Below are positions 6,171 to 6,608 of a stretch of 6,608 nucleotides of DNA, one piece after another. The translations under genes were made by a program, and so were the position numbers. Numbering within the stretch: position 1 is the stretch's first letter; each line of letters starts with the position of its first letter. The stretch comes from a bacterium (GTDB lineage: Bacteria > Pseudomonadota > Gammaproteobacteria > Burkholderiales > Methylophilaceae), in the NCBI GenBank assembly GCA_027310505.1, contig DAIDAS010000394.1, forward strand, positions 1 through 6,608, given 5' to 3'. A model generated the notes under the pieces. It did not search any database and was not told where the DNA came from. It saw only the letters and a list, made by a program, of their open reading frames with translations.

Positions 6171-6608
6171 ATGGACAGGTTGGGCGATTCGCTTGCACTG
6201 ATCATCATCACCGCCTGGGTCGGTGCTTTGTGGGCAATCGGCTACCTGGCCGCTCCGACGCTCTTCTACAGCCTGGCCGACAACAAGCCCCTTGCCGGCG
6301 TACTGGCTGGCAAGATGTTTACCTGGGTCGCATATCTAGGAATCGGCAGCGGGTTTTACCTGCTGATTCACCGGCTCGCCAGACATGGCACGCAAGCCCT
6401 GAAACAGGGGTTTTTCTGGGCAGTGCTGGTCATGCTGCTGCTTACCCTGGCCGGCCATTTCGGCATTCAACCGCTACTGGCGAAACTCAAGGCACAGGCC
6501 ATGCCTGCCGATGTGATGCAAAGCGTGTTCGCGGACCGCTTTCGCGCTTGGCACGGTGTAGCCAGTATCGCCTACCTGATGGAAAGCCTGCTCGGACTGG
6601 TGCTGGTG
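6171..6608 (+). CDS. DUF4149 family integral membrane protein (3' end missing)
   Basis: The frame opens with ATG at 6171 and stays open to the window end, giving 146 residues and no stop. Four hydrophobic segments are visible: about 7-27, 45-66, 81-98 and 130-146, the last cut by the window edge. Features resembling the DUF4149 (TMEM205-like) family are WVGALWAIGYLAAPTLF (16-32), LAGVLAGKMFTWVAYLG (41-57) and the late RFRAWHGVASIAYL (123-136). Their function is not established. It starts 15 bases after the greA stop. GGGA at 6162-6165 is a modest ribosome binding site 5 bases from the ATG, and AAGG at 6154-6157 lies further away, so it is probably co-transcribed with greA. A DUF4149 gene next to greA is common in beta- and gammaproteobacteria as I recall. 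The family call comes from motif memory and synteny. Confidence 0.8.
   Translation, partial: MDRLGDSLALIIITAWVGALWAIGYLAAPTLFYSLADNKPLAGVLAGKMFTWVAYLGIGSGFYLLIHRLARHGTQALKQGFFWAVLVMLLLTLAGHFGIQPLLAKLKAQAMPADVMQSVFADRFRAWHGVASIAYLMESLLGLVLV

Overview
The window is an ordinary, densely packed housekeeping region of a GC-rich proteobacterium. The gene order (a BamE-like lipoprotein tail, dapB, carA, carB, greA, a DUF4149 membrane protein) and the protein sequences fit a betaproteobacterium, possibly of the Nitrosomonadales/Gallionellaceae type. That placement is from recalled synteny and sequence style, not from a search. Every gene is on the + strand. I see no mobile element, CRISPR array, tRNA, rRNA or sign of recent transfer.

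Layout: 1-318 is the proline- and lysine-rich C-terminal tail of a protein whose start lies upstream, probably BamE. One base after its stop comes dapB (320-1120, 266 aa), which makes tetrahydrodipicolinate for lysine and peptidoglycan. The 133-base gap 1121-1253 holds a good sigma70-type promoter (TTGCCG, 17 bp spacer, TATAAT), a small inverted repeat over the expected start point, a strong GC-rich hairpin and the carA ribosome binding site. carA (1254-2387, GTG start) and carB (2397-5603) are 9 bases apart. They encode the two subunits of carbamoyl-phosphate synthetase, which feeds both arginine and pyrimidine synthesis. An intrinsic terminator (5623-5660) follows carB. greA (5679-6155, GTG start) encodes the transcript cleavage factor, and 15 bases later a four-helix DUF4149 membrane protein runs off the window end at 6608.

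The parts most worth a second look are regulatory. The carA leader has a terminator-like hairpin just downstream of its own promoter, with a possible competing fold. An intrinsic terminator lies immediately upstream of greA, an arrangement reminiscent of the attenuated greA leader of E. coli. In CarB, several residues of the UMP/IMP pocket differ from E. coli. I did not find a convincing undescribed system.
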